From: an uncultured Clostridium sp.
GTDB lineage: Bacteria > Bacillota > Clostridia > Lachnospirales > Lachnospiraceae
Assembly: GCA_900555045.1 (NCBI GenBank)
Contig: USJW01000003.1
Coordinates: 1 to 64,000, forward strand
Direction of reading: 5' to 3'
DNA: 64,000 nt
The notes under the pieces were generated by a model. The model worked only from the letters and a program-made list of their open reading frames with translations. It ran no database searches and was not told the DNA's origin. The translations under genes were made by a program, and so were the position numbers. Each line of letters starts with the position of its first letter. Position 1 is the first letter of the stretch. This document shows, in pieces, positions 61,246 to 64,000 of this stretch.

Positions 61246-62803
61246 CCGGCAGTCCCTCCCTCGCATTCAAATCCACCCGCAGCTCCAGGCTGAGTTCTCC
61301 GGACGTCTCATCCCCGTATTCCCAGCCGCTGTGGTCTACACCCGCAAAGCGGCCGCAGCCGCGGACCCGCTCCACATAGTCCGGGGCCGCCCCGGGTTCC
61401 GGTATGGACACCCGCACGCTGAGAAGCCCCTTTTCCCCGTCAAGCACCAGGGAACGGATCTCCATCCCGGCCGCAAGGCAGTCCGACAGCGCCTGGTAGT
61501 CTCCCAGTCGCAAATGCTTTGTCCTGCCGACCAGCTGTTCGCTCCGCTTCATCTGCCTTTGGTACTCCCTCCCCTGCTCCGTCTCCCGTCTGCGCTCCAG
61601 AAGCTCACGGTAGATCGCATCGCCGCCGTTTGCGGCCATCTCTGCGGACAGCTCCCCGGCATACTTCATGTTCTTCGCAGTTTCAAATTCCAAATATCCC
61701 CAGATTGCAGCCACCGCCAGCGCGTTGATCCCCACAGCCAGAAGGCAGCGGGTTCCCATGTTCCCGCTTCGCCTCCCGGTCCGGCGGACCGCCTTTTGCC
61801 CGGAGGCCAGGAAATCCACAGGCCGGCATCCGCGCCGATTACAGCTGGCGCTTAGGACCGCCAGGGTGCCAAAATGCACATCGCCGTCACGCCGTTTTCC
61901 GCTGCCGCCTCGTCGGTGTCCGCTGCCCTCGCGCCGTTTTCCACTGCCCTCGCTGTCCCTGTTGTCCCCGTCATCCCCGCGCAGCGCAAAGCGCACGGGT
62001 TCGCAGGGAATTTTAAGGAGCCCGTCCAGGCACTCCGCCAGATCGTCCGCATGGCCCGGTCCGCTTTCGTCCGCGCAGCCCAGCCCGCTTGTGAGAAGGT
62101 ACACCCGCGCCGGTGTCTCACCGGACGGGCGCGCTTCGCCGAACTGCGCCGCTTTTTTGACCTGGTCGGCCAGCTCCTCGCACAAAAGCTCCTCCGCTCC
62201 CGCCTCGCAGAACCCCCTCACATTCAATCGGATGCTGCGGTTTAGCAGGCAGTGGCCGCCCTTCACCAGGTACAGGCGCAGTTTGTCCGGCTCCAGAGCC
62301 ATGACCACCGCGCTCTCATCCCGCTCCCCGTACCGCGCCGCCAGCTTTGCCACGCAGTCCGGCAGCGCGAAGACGCCCGTGCAGGTGACCCTCGCCTCCC
62401 GGAACGCGGCCATCCATGCTTCCAAGGTGCTCCTACCGGTCGCATAAGCCAAAAGGTGCTGGCCTTTCGCCCCTCTTCCCGCCTCCAGCACGTCCATGTC
62501 CACGGCCAACGGCCGGTCCGACTTGCGCAGATACGCGATCTCATTGCAGATCATCCGCCGCGTCACCCGCTTGGAGGCGGCCGGCAGATGCATCTCCTTT
62601 AAGTACACCTCGCTCCCTCCGAGCGCGGCAGTCACGCGTTTTCCGGACAGTCCAAGCGCCCGGAGTGCCCCGGCATACGCCTCTGTGCCGTCGTCCTCCG
62701 AAATTTCCACCGTCCTTGCGTCCTTCACGGCAAATCCATCCGCTTCCAGGCGGCCGCACAGGTAGAATATGCGCCCCGGTTCCAGATAAAGGTAATGTTT
62801 CAA
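61232..62803 (-). CDS. Fused PilM-PilN-like pilus protein
   Basis: A 523-residue protein joining two parts that are separate genes in most type IV pilus systems. Residues 1-275 look like the actin-like PilM domain (EVYLKEMHLPAASKRVTRRMI, AVVMALEPDKLRLYLVKGG). A linker at 275-307 is made of SGKRR/GHRRGG repeats. VDFLASGQKAVRR then stands where PilN begins with INLLP; a membrane helix (353-371) and a periplasmic-type coiled domain follow. It starts with TTG at 62803, with GAGGAGG 6 nt upstream; no ATG fits. Confidence 0.75.
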   Translation of the reverse strand: MKHYLYLEPGRIFYLCGRLEADGFAVKDARTVEISEDDGTEAYAGALRALGLSGKRVTAALGGSEVYLKEMHLPAASKRVTRRMICNEIAYLRKSDRPLAVDMDVLEAGRGAKGQHLLAYATGRSTLEAWMAAFREARVTCTGVFALPDCVAKLAARYGERDESAVVMALEPDKLRLYLVKGGHCLLNRSIRLNVRGFCEAGAEELLCEELADQVKKAAQFGEARPSGETPARVYLLTSGLGCADESGPGHADDLAECLDGLLKIPCEPVRFALRGDDGDNRDSEGSGKRREGSGHRRGGSGKRRDGDVHFGTLAVLSASCNRRGCRPVDFLASGQKAVRRTGRRSGNMGTRCLLAVGINALAVAAIWGYLEFETAKNMKYAGELSAEMAANGGDAIYRELLERRRETEQGREYQRQMKRSEQLVGRTKHLRLGDYQALSDCLAAGMEIRSLVLDGEKGLLSVRVSIPEPGAAPDYVERVRGCGRFAGVDHSGWEYGDETSGELSLELRVDLNAREGLPDASE

Positions 62804-62817
62804 TGCGTTCCTCCTCG

Positions 62818-64000
62818 TCAAAGCATGCCGGAGTACATGGAGTAAACCGGCATCATGACCGCTACCACGATACTTCCCACGATGAGCGCCATCACAATCA
62901 TCATGAGCGGCTCCAAAAGCGCAATCATCTGTTCTAAGGCCTGCAGCGCTTCCTTCTCATAAAACGTCCCAACCTCCGCGAGCACCTGCTCCAGTCCGCC
63001 CGCCTCCTCACCCGCCATCACGGTGGAGATAAACACCGGCGGAAACAGCTTCTGCTTTTTAAGCGCCTGGGAGAGCAGATCTCCCTTTCGCAGATCCTGG
63101 CCCACCTGGGCAAGGCAGGCGCGCACACGGGTGTTTCCCATCACCGCCGCGGCGGCATCGATGCTGGCAAGAATACGGATTCCACTCCCATAGAGCATGG
63201 CGAAGGCGGAGGCAAAACGAGCGGTATAGATGATTGTGAGAAGAGGGCCGAGCACCGGCAGACACAGCAGCAGCCGGTCTACCTCCAACCGGATGGATGG
63301 GACAGACAACAGCCAGGCTGCAAAGCCGGCAAACCCCAGACAGGCAAACAGAATCAGCATGCCCTGCGTTTTTAACAGGTCGCTGGCCTCCAAAAGGAAG
63401 CGCGTCAGAGCCGGAAGCTCGGCCCCGGTAAGGAGTGTGGTAAACTGAGGCAGCACCGTGGTCAGCATAAATATAGTTGAGAGCACGGTCACCGCCAGAA
63501 GGATGAGCGGGTACGTCATCGCGCTCTGTACCTTCTTTACAAGCTCCGCCTCCCGGCTGTAATGCGCGGCCATCTTTTCCATCATATGGTCCAGCGTGCC
63601 GCTGGCCTCGCCGGTCTCCACCATGCGCACCAGAAGATCCGGAAATGCGCCCTCCATCTCAGCCATCGCCTCGGACAGCGTCCTTCCCTTCTGCACGTTC
63701 TCATTGAGGCGGGTCAGAAGCCGCTTAAATCCCCGGTCCTGCGCGGCCTCCAGGCAGACAAATAACGCCTTGGACACCGGGATGCCGGCCGAGAGCATGA
63801 CCGCCATCTGACGGCAGAAAGGCGGGATGAACGCTGGCTTTAGCCGGCCGGCGGACCGTCCCCGGCGCCCTGCCTCCACCTTGTCATATTGATAGCAGTA
63901 CAGGCCCTTTTGGCGGAGCAGCTCCAAAAGCGTCTGCTCGTCCACCGCCTCCATCACCCCCGCCCGCACTGTGCCGCCTGCTCCGCGCGCCTTATACCGG
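62818..64000 (-). CDS. pilC: Type IV pilus platform protein PilC/GspF (5' end outside window)
   Basis: Inner-membrane platform protein; 394 residues are visible. The frame stays open to the window edge and reads RYKARGAGGTVRAGVMEAVDEQ, the normal N-terminal pattern of PilC, so the start lies beyond base 64000. Two GspF repeats are present, each with FCRQMAVMLSAGIPVSKAL- or FASAFAMLYGSGIRILAS-like starts and a GEASG/GEEAGGLEQVL motif, with three membrane helices. The stop is 14 nt before the PilM-N start. Confidence 0.92.
   Translation of the reverse strand, partial: RYKARGAGGTVRAGVMEAVDEQTLLELLRQKGLYCYQYDKVEAGRRGRSAGRLKPAFIPPFCRQMAVMLSAGIPVSKALFVCLEAAQDRGFKRLLTRLNENVQKGRTLSEAMAEMEGAFPDLLVRMVETGEASGTLDHMMEKMAAHYSREAELVKKVQSAMTYPLILLAVTVLSTIFMLTTVLPQFTTLLTGAELPALTRFLLEASDLLKTQGMLILFACLGFAGFAAWLLSVPSIRLEVDRLLLCLPVLGPLLTIIYTARFASAFAMLYGSGIRILASIDAAAAVMGNTRVRACLAQVGQDLRKGDLLSQALKKQKLFPPVFISTVMAGEEAGGLEQVLAEVGTFYEKEALQALEQMIALLEPLMMIVMALIVGSIVVAVMMPVYSMYSGML

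Overview
The window is GC-rich Firmicutes chromosome, most likely a high-GC member of the Lachnospiraceae (Clostridium cluster XIVa). The basis is a T-box-controlled type 3 ProRS, split fructose-type PTS proteins, GGAGG ribosome binding sites, VanR/VanS-like regulators, a YdjGHI-like set and a Firmicute-style type IV pilus locus. The genus cannot be fixed from sequence alone. Genes are dense and mostly on the minus strand. I see no rRNA, tRNA, CRISPR array, insertion sequence or prophage.

Layout. 1-2.4 kb: arginine deiminase (arcA) and ornithine carbamoyltransferase (arcB). 2.6-6.2 kb: a small DUF4177 gene, an M42 peptidase, an alpha/beta hydrolase and a secreted GH25 lysozyme with three LysM repeats. 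6.2-15.0 kb: a catabolic module of aconitase-like dehydratase (two subunits), MatC-like carrier and PrpR-like sigma-54 activator. A well-formed -24/-12 promoter precedes the carrier, and the activator lies at the end of a tight operon with a ureohydrolase-like protein, a P1 peptidase and a pRiA4b/SEC-C protein. 15.2-20.4 kb: flavin reductase-rubredoxin, SanA-like protein, RidA, CCA-adding enzyme and ProRS with its T-box. 20.4-21.4 kb: an orphan HipA-like kinase.

21.6-29.0 kb: a fructose-like PTS operon (PRD regulator, IIA, IIB, IIC) running into an M24 peptidase, an M42 peptidase and a PatB/MalY C-S lyase. It resembles the E. coli fry-ypdFE and frv loci. 29-35.6 kb: mixed single genes (ferredoxin protein, AI-2E-type permease, cytidylate-kinase-like protein, ABC-F ATPase, RluA-type synthase, hemolysin III, GIY-YIG protein). 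35.8-45.7 kb: two envelope operons. One is YdjI-YdjG-YdjH-like without a neighbouring PspA; the other joins a two-component system to a three-gene ABC system with an 830-residue membrane protein. 45.9-53.2 kb: plsC-pheA-DUF815-ppx-ppk, with a lysine-rich repeat tail on PPK1 and three 61-bp tandem repeats upstream of plsC. 53.4-64 kb: a CmpB-like membrane protein, cardiolipin synthase and a type IV pilus cluster that runs off the right edge.

The most unusual points are the PTS/peptidase/C-S-lyase operon, the sigma-54 dehydratase module with a non-canonical substrate loop, the fused PilM-PilN protein, the PspA-less Ydj operon, the 61-bp repeats, the lysine-rich PPK1 tail, and a 36-codon in-frame extension after the stop of the lysozyme gene.
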